NCBI RefSeq assembly: GCF_016785095.1
Contig: NZ_JAEKJB010000008.1
Span: 930,001-994,000, forward strand
Direction of reading: 5' to 3'
DNA length: 64,000 nucleotides
Source of the DNA: Alloalcanivorax marinus
Lineage (GTDB): Bacteria > Pseudomonadota > Gammaproteobacteria > Pseudomonadales > Alcanivoracaceae
Shown here: piece by piece, positions 1 through 8,183 of the stretch
How positions within the stretch are numbered: position 1 is the first letter of the stretch
How the letters are laid out: every line of letters starts with the position of its first letter
Position numbers and translations under genes: made by a program
Notes under the pieces: generated by a model
Seen by the model: only the letters and a program-made list of their open reading frames with translations
What the model was told of the DNA's origin: nothing
Database searches by the model: none

Positions 1-1046
1 GCTTTGATAAGATGCTCTCCTCCCAGGAAGTCGCCACCCTGATTACCGCTCTGGGTTGTGGCATCGGTCGGGATGAATATGACGCCGACAAACTGCGTTA
101 CCACCGAATCATCATCATGACCGACGCCGATGTGGATGGCTCCCATATTCGCACCCTCCTGCTCACCTTCTTCTTCCGGCAGATGCCGGAGATGATTGAG
201 CGCGGCCATGTTTATATTGCCCAGCCGCCCCTCTACAAGGTGAAAAAGGGCAAGCAGGAAACCTATATCAAGGATGATCCGGCGCTGGAGGATTACCTTA
301 CTACCCTGGCCCTGGACAAGGCGGCCTTGTACCCCGGTAACGATGCGCCGCCGATCAGCGGCGAACCGTTGGCCAAGCTGATCGACGAATACCGTCAGGT
401 GATGCGCATCGTCGACCGCCAGTCCCGCGTGTTCCCGGCGGTGGTGCTTGAACAGATGATCTATATGAGCTCCCTGGACGAGAAACGCCTGGCCGACCAG
501 GCGGCCATGGACGATTGGTGTCAACGTTTGGGGGCCCGGGTGGATTCGCTCACCGATGGCACCCAGCACTTTACGGTTACCGCTGAAGCGGACCAGGAGC
601 GCGGCCTGTATCTGCCACGTGTGCAAGTGCTCGCTCACGGTATACCCCGTGAATACCGGGTCACTCTGGAATTTCTCCAGTCACCGGATTACGGGCGCAT
701 CAAGGGTCTCGGCGAGAAGCTGGAGGGCCTGCTGGCCGATGACGCGGCGGTGGAGCGGGGCGAAAGCCGCCGTCCCATCCGTCACTTCGCGGAGGCGCTG
801 TCCTGGTTGATGCAGCAGGCCCGTCGGGGCACCAGCGTGCAGCGCTACAAAGGGCTGGGGGAAATGAACGCGGAGCAGTTGTGGGAAACCACCATGGACC
901 CGGAATCCCGGCGCATGCTGCAGGTGACGGTGGAGGATGCCATCGCGGCGGATCAGATCTTCACTACCCTGATGGGCGATGACGTGGACCCCCGGCGTCA
1001 GTTCATCGAATCCAACGCGCTTCAGGTGTCCAATCTGGATATTTAA
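1..1046 (+). CDS. gyrB: DNA gyrase subunit B, C-terminal part (5' end outside window)
   Basis: This is the ATPase/TOPRIM subunit of DNA gyrase, which with GyrA introduces negative supercoils. The open frame enters at the left edge (first full codon at base 3), so roughly the last 348 residues are present. The TOPRIM Mg-binding motif DADVDGSH lies near the start, and the C-terminal segment with [10 protein letters not shown] and TMDPESRRM is characteristic. The long stretch between these two matches the extra domain found in gammaproteobacterial GyrB. The gene stops with TAA and is followed by a strong hairpin. gyrB beside plsC and gmhB is the usual origin-proximal arrangement in Pseudomonas-like genomes. 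Confidence 0.98.
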   Translation, partial: FDKMLSSQEVATLITALGCGIGRDEYDADKLRYHRIIIMTDADVDGSHIRTLLLTFFFRQMPEMIERGHVYIAQPPLYKVKKGKQETYIKDDPALEDYLTTLALDKAALYPGNDAPPISGEPLAKLIDEYRQVMRIVDRQSRVFPAVVLEQMIYMSSLDEKRLADQAAMDDWCQRLGARVDSLTDGTQHFTVTAEADQERGLYLPRVQVLAHGIPREYRVTLEFLQSPDYGRIKGLGEKLEGLLADDAAVERGESRRPIRHFAEALSWLMQQARRGTSVQRYKGLGEMNAEQLWETTMDPESRRMLQVTVEDAIAADQIFTTLMGDDVDPRRQFIESNALQVSNLDI

Positions 1047-1059
1047 GGCGGGGGAACGG

Positions 1060-1106
1060 CGGCGGCGCAACCGTAACCGGTTGCGACCGCCGGACGGGCC
1101 GTTTTT
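1060..1106. terminator. Hairpin between convergent gyrB and H-NS genes, probable bidirectional terminator
   Basis: A 13-bp stem with one bulged A (arms 1060-1072 and 1079-1092) encloses a 6-nt loop; a run of five T follows at 1102-1106. It fills most of the 65-nt gap between the two converging stop codons. The T-run is about 9 nt from the stem, so it is not a perfect intrinsic terminator. Confidence 0.5.
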
Positions 1107-1111
1107 GTTGC

Positions 1112-1474
1112 TTATACTTCGAATTCTTCCAGCTTGGCACCACTTTCCAGGGCGTCGCGCAGCCATACCGGGCGCTTGCCACGGCCGGTCCAGGTTTGGG
1201 ATGCATCCCGCGGATTGCGGTATTTGATCTTGGCCGGTTTGCGCACGGCGGCTTTTTTCTTGCGGGTTGCCTTGCGCGCGGTGGTCTTCTTGCGGCTTTT
1301 GCTTTTCTCTTCCAGCAGGTCATCGACGGATACGCCCAGGTCCTTGGCGATCTTGTTGATCTCCGCCTGCGCGCTCTTCACGGCTTCCATGCGTTTCTTC
1401 TCGAGCTTGCGCTCGGCCTGCTTGATCAGTTTTTCCAGTTCGGCGACGGAATAATCGTCCAGGTTAATAGTCAT
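1112..1474 (-). CDS. H-NS family nucleoid-associated protein
   Basis: A 120-residue H-NS-type DNA-binding protein. The N-terminal half is a charged coiled-coil (about residues 8-60) expected to oligomerise. A Lys/Arg-rich linker follows (about residues 60-85), with the C-terminal DNA-binding motif TWTGRGKRPVWL, whose GRGKR core inserts into the minor groove of AT-rich DNA. This matches the H-NS histone family seen in beta- and some gammaproteobacteria rather than MvaT. AAGGA lies upstream of the ATG. It is convergent with gyrB and has its own promoter region at 1475-1547. A role as silencer of AT-rich or foreign DNA is inferred from the family. Confidence 0.9.
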   Translation of the reverse strand: MTINLDDYSVAELEKLIKQAERKLEKKRMEAVKSAQAEINKIAKDLGVSVDDLLEEKSKSRKKTTARKATRKKKAAVRKPAKIKYRNPRDASQTWTGRGKRPVWLRDALESGAKLEEFEV

Positions 1475-1547
1475 TTCACGTGTTCCTTAAGGGGTTATAA
1501 CGGACCATAACGCCGCTGACTGTAATTTTTATCCGGGGAAAAGGCAA

Positions 1548-2309
1548 TTAGGGCTTTGTATTTTTGTTTAAATGTCCCGGATAATGATAAGTAATCCATT
1601 CCTGGGTCAGCCGGGTTACCGTTTTGGCGTCTTTATCGGTGGTATTAATGGGCGGGCTGATGCGCAGCACGATTTCGCCGGGAAAGCGTAACCAGGAGCG
1701 GGCCGGCCAGCAATCACCGCTATTGTGAACCACCGCCACCACGGGAACCTGATTACGGCACGCCAGCAAGGCGCCGCCGTGATTAAAATGGCCGAGCGTG
1801 CCTGGCGATTGTCGGGACCCTTCCGGATAGATCACTACCGGAATGCCACGGCCAAGCCGATCGGCGCCCTGCTCCAGAACCGCGCGCAGCGCCGCCCTGC
1901 CCTTGGTACGGTCAATCCGGATTGGATTAAGCAGCGCCACCCCCCAACCGAAAAACGGCAGCCACAGCAGCTCTCGTTTCAACACCGTGGCCTGCGGCGA
2001 GATCAGGAGCTGCAGGAAGAAGGTTTCCCAGCTGCTTTGGTGATTCGCCAACACCACCGCCGCCCCCCGGGGCAGGTTTTCACGCCCTTCCACGCGAATA
2101 GTCACCCCGTTCAAACGCTTCAACAGCGCCATGGCGAAAACCGTCCACAGGTTCACGAAACGGTAACGTCGCTCGAACGGTAAAAAAGGACCGATGATCA
2201 CGCAGAAAATACTGTGGATGATGCCGGCCAGATTATAGAGCACGAAAAAAAGAGCACTGCGAACGACAATACCGGGGGTTACCGGCTGGCGGTCGGCGGG
2301 AGGGTTCAT
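1548..2309 (-). CDS. plsC: Lysophospholipid acyltransferase (PlsC/LPLAT family)
   Basis: A 1-acyl-sn-glycerol-3-phosphate acyltransferase-type protein of 253 residues that would convert lysophosphatidate to phosphatidate at the inner membrane. It has an N-terminal hydrophobic segment (about residues 12-35), the catalytic motif NHQSSWE (an HX4E variant of the usual HX4D, common in this subgroup) and the substrate-binding motif YPEGSR. The ATG at 2307-2309 was chosen because it overlaps the gmhB stop (ATGA) and a longer reading frame upstream has no family similarity. It occupies the position of lptA (PA0005) beside gyrB in P. aeruginosa. Confidence 0.9.
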   Translation of the reverse strand: MNPPADRQPVTPGIVVRSALFFVLYNLAGIIHSIFCVIIGPFLPFERRYRFVNLWTVFAMALLKRLNGVTIRVEGRENLPRGAAVVLANHQSSWETFFLQLLISPQATVLKRELLWLPFFGWGVALLNPIRIDRTKGRAALRAVLEQGADRLGRGIPVVIYPEGSRQSPGTLGHFNHGGALLACRNQVPVVAVVHNSGDCWPARSWLRFPGEIVLRISPPINTTDKDAKTVTRLTQEWITYHYPGHLNKNTKP

Positions 2310-2860
2310 GAATGGTCCTTGAGAAATACATCGACGAAATGGGCCAGCGAATCGTACACCGCCACTGGCCCGAGATCCTCGGGCAAGCCCTTTTCCAGGG
2401 TGCGGCGGCCCTTTCCGGTACGCACCAACACCGGCTCGCAACCGCGCGCTTGGCCAGCCTGCAGGTCCCTCAGACTATCACCAACCAGGGGCACACCGGT
2501 TACCTCGCCATAATCGGCAACAATTTGGTCCAGCAGGCCCGGCTTCGGTTTGCGGCAATCGCAGCCGTCGTCGGGCCCGTGCGGACATACATAGATGCCG
2601 TCCAGGTGGGCGCCGGCTTCCGCTAGATGATCGCCCATGCGTTGGTGGATGGCGGCCAGGGTGGTGGCGTCGAAGTAACCCCGCGCCAACCCGGATTGAT
2701 TGGTGGCCACCACCACCCGGTAACCGGCTTGATTGAGGCGGGCAATGGCCTCGGCGCTGCCGGGCAGCGGCCGCCATTCCGCCGGGCTTTTGATATAGGC
2801 GTCGGAGTCTTCATTGATGACCCCGTCTCGGTCGAGAATGACCAGTCTGTTGATACTCAT
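2306..2860 (-). CDS. gmhB: D-glycero-beta-D-manno-heptose 1,7-bisphosphate 7-phosphatase
   Basis: A HAD-superfamily phosphatase of 184 residues acting in ADP-heptose synthesis for the lipopolysaccharide inner core. The catalytic DRDG motif (Asp10 and Asp12) opens the protein, and the zinc-binding Cys/His loop ending in CDCRKPKPG is typical of GmhB. VGDSLRDLQAG is the HAD motif IV region. The start MSINRLV was chosen because the catalytic Asp should lie about 10 residues in; a much longer upstream frame overlaps the SDR gene and is a shadow. Its stop overlaps the plsC start by four bases, so the two are probably translationally coupled. Confidence 0.95.
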   Translation of the reverse strand: MSINRLVILDRDGVINEDSDAYIKSPAEWRPLPGSAEAIARLNQAGYRVVVATNQSGLARGYFDATTLAAIHQRMGDHLAEAGAHLDGIYVCPHGPDDGCDCRKPKPGLLDQIVADYGEVTGVPLVGDSLRDLQAGQARGCEPVLVRTGKGRRTLEKGLPEDLGPVAVYDSLAHFVDVFLKDHS

Positions 2861-2873
2861 GGCGGCGAGTATA

Positions 2874-3668
2874 TCAGGCCATGGTATCGACGATGCCTCC
2901 TTCCACGCGCAAAGCGGCGCCGGTGGTGGCAGAGGCCTGGGGTGACGCCAGGTAAACGGCCATATTGGCCACCTCTTCCACGTCGGCCACCCTCTGGATG
3001 ATGGAGCTGGGCCGGTTCTCGCGCACGAAACGCTCCTCCACCTCCTGCTCGGACACACCCTGCTCCTCGGCCATCTGTTTGAGCATCTTGCCAACCCCCT
3101 CGGAACGCGTCGGCCCGGGCAGGATGGCGTTCACCGTAACCCGGGTGCCGGCGAGTACCTTGGCCAGGCCCCGGGAGATGGACTGCACCGCGCTTTTGGT
3201 CATGCCGTAGTGAACCATCTCGGTGGGGATATTCAGCGCCGATTCGCTGGACAGGAATAATATCCGCCCCCAGTTTCTCTCCTTCATGCCACGGGCGTAA
3301 TGGCGGGACAGGCGCACGGCGCTCATTACATTCACTTGGAAAAAGGTCTCCCAGTCTTCATCGGGAATCTCGAAAAAAGGCTTGGGCTGAAAAATACCCA
3401 CATTATTAACCAGGATATGCGCGTCCGGATGGGCATCGATCAATGTCTGGCAGCCCTCCGCGGTGCCCAGGTCGGCGGCCACGCCGGCCACGGACGCCTC
3501 GGGTACGGCCTGCCGCAGCCGGGCGATGGCGTCATTGACGCGCTGTTCGGTACGACCGGTGATCACCACATCGGCGCCGGCTTGCGCCAATCCCTGGGCG
3601 ATGCCGAAGCCGATGCCGGCGGTGGAACCGGAAACCACCGCCTTTTTGCCGGATAGATCAATACGCAT
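2874..3668 (-). CDS. SDR family NAD(P)-dependent oxidoreductase
   Basis: A classical short-chain dehydrogenase/reductase of 264 residues. It shows the nucleotide-binding motif SGSTAGIG (residues 13-20), the NNVG motif (88-91), catalytic Ser140/141, and the Tyr154-x3-Lys158 pair in YGMTK. The substrate cannot be read from the sequence. It lies downstream of the GntR, hydrolase and SnoaL-like genes on the same strand, 61 nt after GntR, so it is probably the last gene of that operon and reduces or oxidises an intermediate of the same pathway. The 13-nt gap to gmhB means readthrough into gmhB-plsC is possible. Confidence 0.85.
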   Translation of the reverse strand: MRIDLSGKKAVVSGSTAGIGFGIAQGLAQAGADVVITGRTEQRVNDAIARLRQAVPEASVAGVAADLGTAEGCQTLIDAHPDAHILVNNVGIFQPKPFFEIPDEDWETFFQVNVMSAVRLSRHYARGMKERNWGRILFLSSESALNIPTEMVHYGMTKSAVQSISRGLAKVLAGTRVTVNAILPGPTRSEGVGKMLKQMAEEQGVSEQEVEERFVRENRPSSIIQRVADVEEVANMAVYLASPQASATTGAALRVEGGIVDTMA

Positions 3669-3729
3669 GATGCCACTCCAACGATAATGAAAGGGGATAC
3701 CGGGGAGGTGGCGATGGGGTGCTTCGATC

Positions 3730-4500
3730 TCAAGGGCCGGCGGCCAGGCCCAGCATGTCGGCCAGGCTCAGGTTGGTGTCTTCCTCCACCAGTTGGATGT
3801 GCGCCTCCAGGTCACGCAGATGCCGGTCCATCTCCCGGCGGGCGCCGCGCACGTCCCCTTTCTCCAGGCAATCCACGACCCGCTCATGCTCGTCGTGCTC
3901 GCAGGTGGCGTTGCCCGGCGGTTGAAACAACGCCACCACCAGGGAACAACGGGAAATCAGTTCCGACAGATAGCGTTGCAACATCGGATTGCGGGACAGC
4001 TCGCCGAGCCGGAGATGGAAGGCACTGGCCAGCCCCGCCCATTCGGTCTGGGCGTAACGGTGCATGGCGGCGTGCTCCTTGCGCAGCTGGCGGCGCAGCG
4101 AGGCGTAATCCGCCCGCGTGGCGTGCTCCGCCACCAGTGGCAACACCGCCTCTTCCAGGGCGCGACGCGCCTCGAACAGCTTGCCCACTTCCTCCCGGCT
4201 GGGCATGGCGACAATGGCGCTACGGTTGGGTCTCAGTTCCACGATGTGATCGTGGGCGAGCCGTTGCAGTACCTTTTGCACCAGGGAGCGACCTACCCCG
4301 AACAGTTCGCACAGGGCCGCTTCGGGGAGTTTGGTGCCGGGCTTGAGCCGTTGCTCCATGACCCCGTCGACGATGGCGCCGTGGATGCGGTTTTCCTTCT
4401 CCGCCGGTGTTTCCCGGGCCGCCGGCGCCTGGCCGGCGAGCGCCTGGGGGCGCACCTTGGGTCGGCCCCGATTGCGGGTTCCGGGTCTGGTCTTGTTCAT
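3730..4500 (-). CDS. GntR family transcriptional regulator, FCD subfamily
   Basis: A 256-residue regulator with a basic N-terminal tail, a winged helix-turn-helix domain at about residues 35-105 (LPEAALCELFGVGRSLVQKVL) and an FCD ligand domain. The FCD metal-binding His pattern is visible in FHLRLGEL, EHDEHERVV and MDRHLRDLE. FCD regulators usually respond to small organic acids and repress neighbouring catabolic and transport genes. Its start overlaps the stop of the upstream hydrolase gene (ATGA). It is expected to control both this operon and the divergent liv genes through the palindrome at 5938-5947. Confidence 0.88.
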   Translation of the reverse strand: MNKTRPGTRNRGRPKVRPQALAGQAPAARETPAEKENRIHGAIVDGVMEQRLKPGTKLPEAALCELFGVGRSLVQKVLQRLAHDHIVELRPNRSAIVAMPSREEVGKLFEARRALEEAVLPLVAEHATRADYASLRRQLRKEHAAMHRYAQTEWAGLASAFHLRLGELSRNPMLQRYLSELISRCSLVVALFQPPGNATCEHDEHERVVDCLEKGDVRGARREMDRHLRDLEAHIQLVEEDTNLSLADMLGLAAGP

Positions 4501-5390
4501 GAAAACAGACTGTCCATGTGGTCGCAGATCGCCCCCGGCGTGGTCAGCCAGAGCGCCTCGCGGTGGGCGATGATGTGTTTCAGGGCGCGACGCAGATGAC
4601 GCAGCCGGTAGGGTTGACCCACCAGATACGGATGCAGGGCGATGCCCATCACCAGCGGTTGCCGCTCGGATTGTTCCAGCATTTCATCGAACTGATCCAT
4701 GATCATATCGGCGAACGCCCGGGCGTCCAGCTTGCGGGCGATGATCATGGGGATGTCATTGATCTCCTGGGGATAGGGAATCGCCCACAGACCCCGACCG
4801 TCCCGGGTGGCCATGCGCACCGGCTGGTCATCGTGGCTCCAGTTCAGTGTATAGCGGTAGCCGGTCTCGGCGAGCAGGTCCGGCGTGATCCGCGATTCAC
4901 CGATCCACGGCGATAGCCAGCCGGCCGGCGGCGAGCCGGCGTGATCCGCCAGGCGCTGGCGGCAGTAAACCAGCAGGGCCTGTTCGTCCGCTTCCTCCAG
5001 GGTGCCGGGGTAGTCGGCGTTGCTGTGACCGTGTCCAATCAGCTCATCACCCCGGGCCAGGCAGGCCTCCAGCAGTTCCGGGCAGTGATCGTAGAGGGCG
5101 GTGTTGGCGATGGTGCCGGTGGGCAGGCCCAGAGCATCGAACAGTTCCAGACAGCGCCAGGCTCCGACCCGGTTGCCGTATTCCCGCCAGGCGTAGTTGA
5201 GTACGTCGGGCTCCGCGAAGGCGGCGCCCAGCTTGGCGCCCATTCCCTCGCCGAACGCGAAATGCTCAAGGTTGAAGCCCAGGTACACGGCCAACCGCTT
5301 GCCACCGGGCCAGTGGTAGTCAGGCCGTTGGTGTATCGCTGAATAGTCGAAGCGGCCCGGGGCCGCCAGTGGCCCGAATCGGTCGCTCAT
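4497..5390 (-). CDS. Polysaccharide deacetylase/PuuE-like (NodB-fold) hydrolase
   Basis: A 297-residue protein of the NodB-fold carbohydrate esterase superfamily, closest in layout to PuuE-type allantoinases and cyclic-imide hydrolases. Visible motifs are GHGHSN (motif 2), SPWIGES (motif 3) and the C-terminal IALHPYLVGQPYR. The usual motif-1 Asp pair (TFDD) is replaced by NLEH, as expected for PuuE-like members that do not act on chitin. It probably hydrolyses a C-N bond of a small molecule taken up by the neighbouring ABC importer; that is inference. The ATG at 5388-5390 overlaps the stop of the SnoaL-like gene and follows the family N-terminus better than the longer frame. Confidence 0.75.
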   Translation of the reverse strand: MSDRFGPLAAPGRFDYSAIHQRPDYHWPGGKRLAVYLGFNLEHFAFGEGMGAKLGAAFAEPDVLNYAWREYGNRVGAWRCLELFDALGLPTGTIANTALYDHCPELLEACLARGDELIGHGHSNADYPGTLEEADEQALLVYCRQRLADHAGSPPAGWLSPWIGESRITPDLLAETGYRYTLNWSHDDQPVRMATRDGRGLWAIPYPQEINDIPMIIARKLDARAFADMIMDQFDEMLEQSERQPLVMGIALHPYLVGQPYRLRHLRRALKHIIAHREALWLTTPGAICDHMDSLFS

Positions 5391-5821
5391 TGCTTTGCCA
5401 GCCCGGCCCGGACCAGCAGCCATTCGGCGCTGTCGTTCCACACATCCATCTCCGTGATCAAACCGTCGCGGACCACGTATCGGTCCACGTAGCGGTTGCC
5501 TTCAAAAGGCGTGCCGTCCGGCCATTCGCCATACAGGGTGCCGATGTTGTAAACCACGGCACTTTCCAGGGTGCCGCCCTCCACCACCTCGGTGGCCTGG
5601 AAGCGTTTCTTGACCCAGGCGTAGCGCTGCTGGTTGAACGCCGTGCAGTCCGCCGGGTCGGCCATTTCGCGGTTACCGGTGAAGCGGATCTGGAGCGTGT
5701 CGGCCACGTACTGGCGGGCGGTTTCCGGGTCCGGCTTCATCAGAATAACCAGGTAGGTATTCACCAGCGTGGCCGGGTCGCGAATCGGCTGGTCGCTGTT
5801 CCAGTCTGGTGCGTTGGTCAT
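5387..5821 (-). CDS. SnoaL/NTF2-like protein of unknown function
   Basis: A 144-residue protein with the alternating helix-strand pattern of the NTF2-like superfamily. The segment FEGNRYVDRYVVRDGLITEMDVWND closely follows the SnoaL-like signature, in which an Arg-Tyr-x-Asp strand and a following strand line the cavity. Such proteins are isomerases, cyclases or hydratases, or non-catalytic. The ATG at 5819-5821 has GGAGA upstream; a longer frame begins in the intergenic promoter and looks non-coding. It is the first gene of the minus-strand operon SnoaL-hydrolase-GntR-SDR, coupled by ATGA overlaps. Confidence 0.75.
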   Translation of the reverse strand: MTNAPDWNSDQPIRDPATLVNTYLVILMKPDPETARQYVADTLQIRFTGNREMADPADCTAFNQQRYAWVKKRFQATEVVEGGTLESAVVYNIGTLYGEWPDGTPFEGNRYVDRYVVRDGLITEMDVWNDSAEWLLVRAGLAKQ

Positions 5822-5937
5822 GATCGGGTCTCCATTCTGCCCCTTGTTCGTGCGTTGCGACTCGCCCGGAATGTCGGGAAAAGCCGTGCCGCCCGTCGGC
5901 GAACCGGGCCTCCGAGTGCCCGCGAACTCCGTATTTT

Positions 5938-5947
5938 TTGTCGACAA
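5938..5947. promoter_or_regulatory. Palindrome TTGTCGACAA, candidate operator of the FCD GntR regulator
   Basis: A perfect 10-bp palindrome TTGTCGACAA inside an AT-rich patch in the 262-nt gap between the divergent SnoaL-like and livJ genes. It fits the TNGTN(0-3)ACNA type of site known for FadR/VanR/FCD regulators. A second short palindrome TGACGTCA lies at 5961-5968. Position and regulator family support the call; no binding data. Confidence 0.5.
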
Positions 5948-6083
5948 TTAATGGTTTATGTGACGTCAGAAATTAAAGCAATTTACGTGCCCGGCCCGTG
6001 ATCGTCGCAAGATGGCACGCGCCTTGCGTTGTGGGAGACGGGGCGAACGCCCGATCCATCCCATATCCGAAAGGGGGAATCCC

Positions 6084-7283
6084 ATGTTGTGTACCGACAA
6101 AGGGTCACGTCTTAACAAAGGTTTGTTGGCCGCCGTGTTTACCGTGCTGCTGGCCATGCTGCCGTGGCGCGCCATGGCGGCGGAGCCGATCAAGATCGGC
6201 CTGATCACCGCCTTGTCCGGGCAATCCGCCCTGGCCGGCGAAGCCATCACCCGCGGCCTGCAAACCGCCATTGACGAAATCAACGCCGACGGCGGCCTGC
6301 TCGACGGCCGGGAGCTGGTGCTGGTGCGCCGCGACGACGAGGCCAACCCGGCCAAGGGCGTGGTGGCGGCCCGGGAACTGATCCACAAGGAGAAGGTGGC
6401 GGTGCTGTTCGGTGGTCTGGACACACCGGTGTCCCTGGCCATCGTGCCGCTGGCCAACCAGGCCAGGGTGCCCTTCGTTGGGCCCTGGGCGGCGGGCACG
6501 CCGATCACCAAGAACGGCGCCGATCCCAACTTCGTGTTCCGTGTTTCCGCCATGGATGAGCTGGTGGACAAGGCCATGGTGGCCTACGCCCAGGAAAACT
6601 TCGGGTCCGAAAAATTCGGCCTGATGATGATCAACAACCCCTGGGGCGAATCCAACCAGAAAGGCCTGGTGGCGGCTCTGGACGAGCAAGGCATGGCGCC
6701 GGTGGCCAGTGAAAAGTTCGACGGTGACGCCATCGACGTGGTGCCGCAACTGACCCGGCTGCGTGACGCCGGCGCCGACACCATCGCCATGGTCGGCAAC
6801 GTGGGCCCGTCCGCCCAGGTAGTTAAATCCCTGCGCCGCATGGGCTGGGACGTGCCCATTGTGTCCCACTGGGGCCCGGCTGGCGGCCGCTTTACCGAAC
6901 TGGCCGGTCCGGGCGCCGAGAAGGTTCACTTCGTCCAGACTTACAGCTTCTTCGGTGAACAATCGCCGGTGGGGCAAAAGCTGATCGCCGCGCTCAAGGC
7001 CAAATACGACGATGTGGACGGCCCCGAGGACATTACCCCGGCGGTGGGCGTGGCCAACGCCTATGACGCCATGCACCTCACCGCTCTGGCGATCGAGAAC
7101 GCCGGTTCCACCGAGGGTCCGGCGATCCGTGAAGGCTTCTTCGGCATCGACAGCTACCCCGGCCTGATCAAGACCTACCGGACGCCGTTCTCTCCGGAAC
7201 AGCACGATGCCCTGGGGCCGGACGATTACGTGTGGGCGCAATTCATCGACAACCGAATCGTGCCGGTTGAACGGAACGACTGA
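6084..7283 (+). CDS. Branched-chain-type ABC transporter, periplasmic substrate-binding protein
   Basis: A LivJ-family (Peripla_BP_6) binding protein of 399 residues. It has a Sec signal peptide with a hydrophobic core at about residues 12-30 and cleavage near AMA-AEP. The mature start AEPIKIGLITALSGQ is typical of the family. The ATG at 6084 was chosen for the AAGGGGGA upstream and because the signal peptide begins there. The family binds amino acids but also amides, urea, aromatic acids and other small acids, so the ligand is unknown. It is the first gene of the livJ-livH-livMGF operon, divergent from the hydrolase operon, which suggests the cargo is that operon's substrate. Confidence 0.9.
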   Translation: MLCTDKGSRLNKGLLAAVFTVLLAMLPWRAMAAEPIKIGLITALSGQSALAGEAITRGLQTAIDEINADGGLLDGRELVLVRRDDEANPAKGVVAARELIHKEKVAVLFGGLDTPVSLAIVPLANQARVPFVGPWAAGTPITKNGADPNFVFRVSAMDELVDKAMVAYAQENFGSEKFGLMMINNPWGESNQKGLVAALDEQGMAPVASEKFDGDAIDVVPQLTRLRDAGADTIAMVGNVGPSAQVVKSLRRMGWDVPIVSHWGPAGGRFTELAGPGAEKVHFVQTYSFFGEQSPVGQKLIAALKAKYDDVDGPEDITPAVGVANAYDAMHLTALAIENAGSTEGPAIREGFFGIDSYPGLIKTYRTPFSPEQHDALGPDDYVWAQFIDNRIVPVERND

Positions 7284-7298
7284 CGGAACGGGTTATCC

Positions 7299-8183
7299 AT
7301 GGACACTCAGCTGATTTCGGCACTGATCAGTGGTCTCGGCATGGGCAGCATGTACGGCCTGATGGCGCTGGGCTTCTATATCACTTTCGCGGTGTCGGGC
7401 ACGGTGAACTTCGCCCAGGGCAGCTCCATGATGCTGGGCGCGGTGCTTTGCTTCACCTTCGCCCAGACCCTGGGCTGGTCACTGTGGCTGGCGGTACCGG
7501 CGGCGCTGGCGCTGTGCGCGCTGTATGGCCTGCTGGTGGAACGGCTGGCGGTGCGGCCCTTCGTGCGCCGTGGCTCCGACGCCTGGCTGATGTCCACGGT
7601 GGCGCTGGGGATCGTCCTGGATAACCTGGTGATGCACACCTTCGGCAAGGAGCCACGCAGCCTGCCCTCTTCCCTGGCGGTGTCGCCGGTGGACGTGGGT
7701 GGCCAGGGCCTGGGCGTGTATCCCCTGCAATTGATCATTCCACTGGTGGGGCTGGCGCTGGCCGCCGCCCTGCATCTGGTGGCGCGGCGCACCCGTTGGG
7801 GCACGGCGCTGCTCGCCACCAGCCAGAACCGGGACGCGGCGCGTTTGATGGGCATTCCCATCGGCCGCGCGGTGGCCGGTGCTTTCGCCCTGTCCACGGT
7901 GCTGGCCGGCGTCGCCGGCATGCTGATCGCGCCGCTTGCCAACGTGAACGCGGATATGGGCACCCTGTTCGGTTTGAAAGCCTTCTCGGTGGCCATTCTG
8001 GGCGGCATCACCAGCGCCTGGGGCGTGATGATCGCCGGCCTGCTGTTCGGCCTGGCGGAGAGCGGCATCACCGTGGCGCTGGGTTCGGGCTACACCCACA
8101 TCATTACCTTCGCCCTGGTCATCGTCGCCCTGGCGTTGCGGCCCAATGGCCTGTTCGGCCGCGCGGAGGTGAAGAAAGTATGA
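7299..8183 (+). CDS. livH: Branched-chain-type ABC transporter permease (LivH)
   Basis: An inner-membrane permease of 294 residues with about eight hydrophobic segments. The N-terminal pattern GMGSMYGLMALGFYITFAVSG and the NFAQGSSMMLGA segment are characteristic of LivH, as is the AFSVAILGGITSAWG loop that contacts the ATPase. It starts 15 nt after livJ and its TGA overlaps the ATG of the fused livMGF gene, so the subunits should be made together. The symbol denotes family; transport of branched-chain amino acids is not implied. Confidence 0.9.
   Translation: MDTQLISALISGLGMGSMYGLMALGFYITFAVSGTVNFAQGSSMMLGAVLCFTFAQTLGWSLWLAVPAALALCALYGLLVERLAVRPFVRRGSDAWLMSTVALGIVLDNLVMHTFGKEPRSLPSSLAVSPVDVGGQGLGVYPLQLIIPLVGLALAAALHLVARRTRWGTALLATSQNRDAARLMGIPIGRAVAGAFALSTVLAGVAGMLIAPLANVNADMGTLFGLKAFSVAILGGITSAWGVMIAGLLFGLAESGITVALGSGYTHIITFALVIVALALRPNGLFGRAEVKKV

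Noticed and set aside
7796..8179. In-frame extension upstream of the LivMGF fusion
   Set aside because: It overlaps livH in another frame and lacks similarity; the ATG at 8180 overlaps the livH stop and opens a proper membrane segment.
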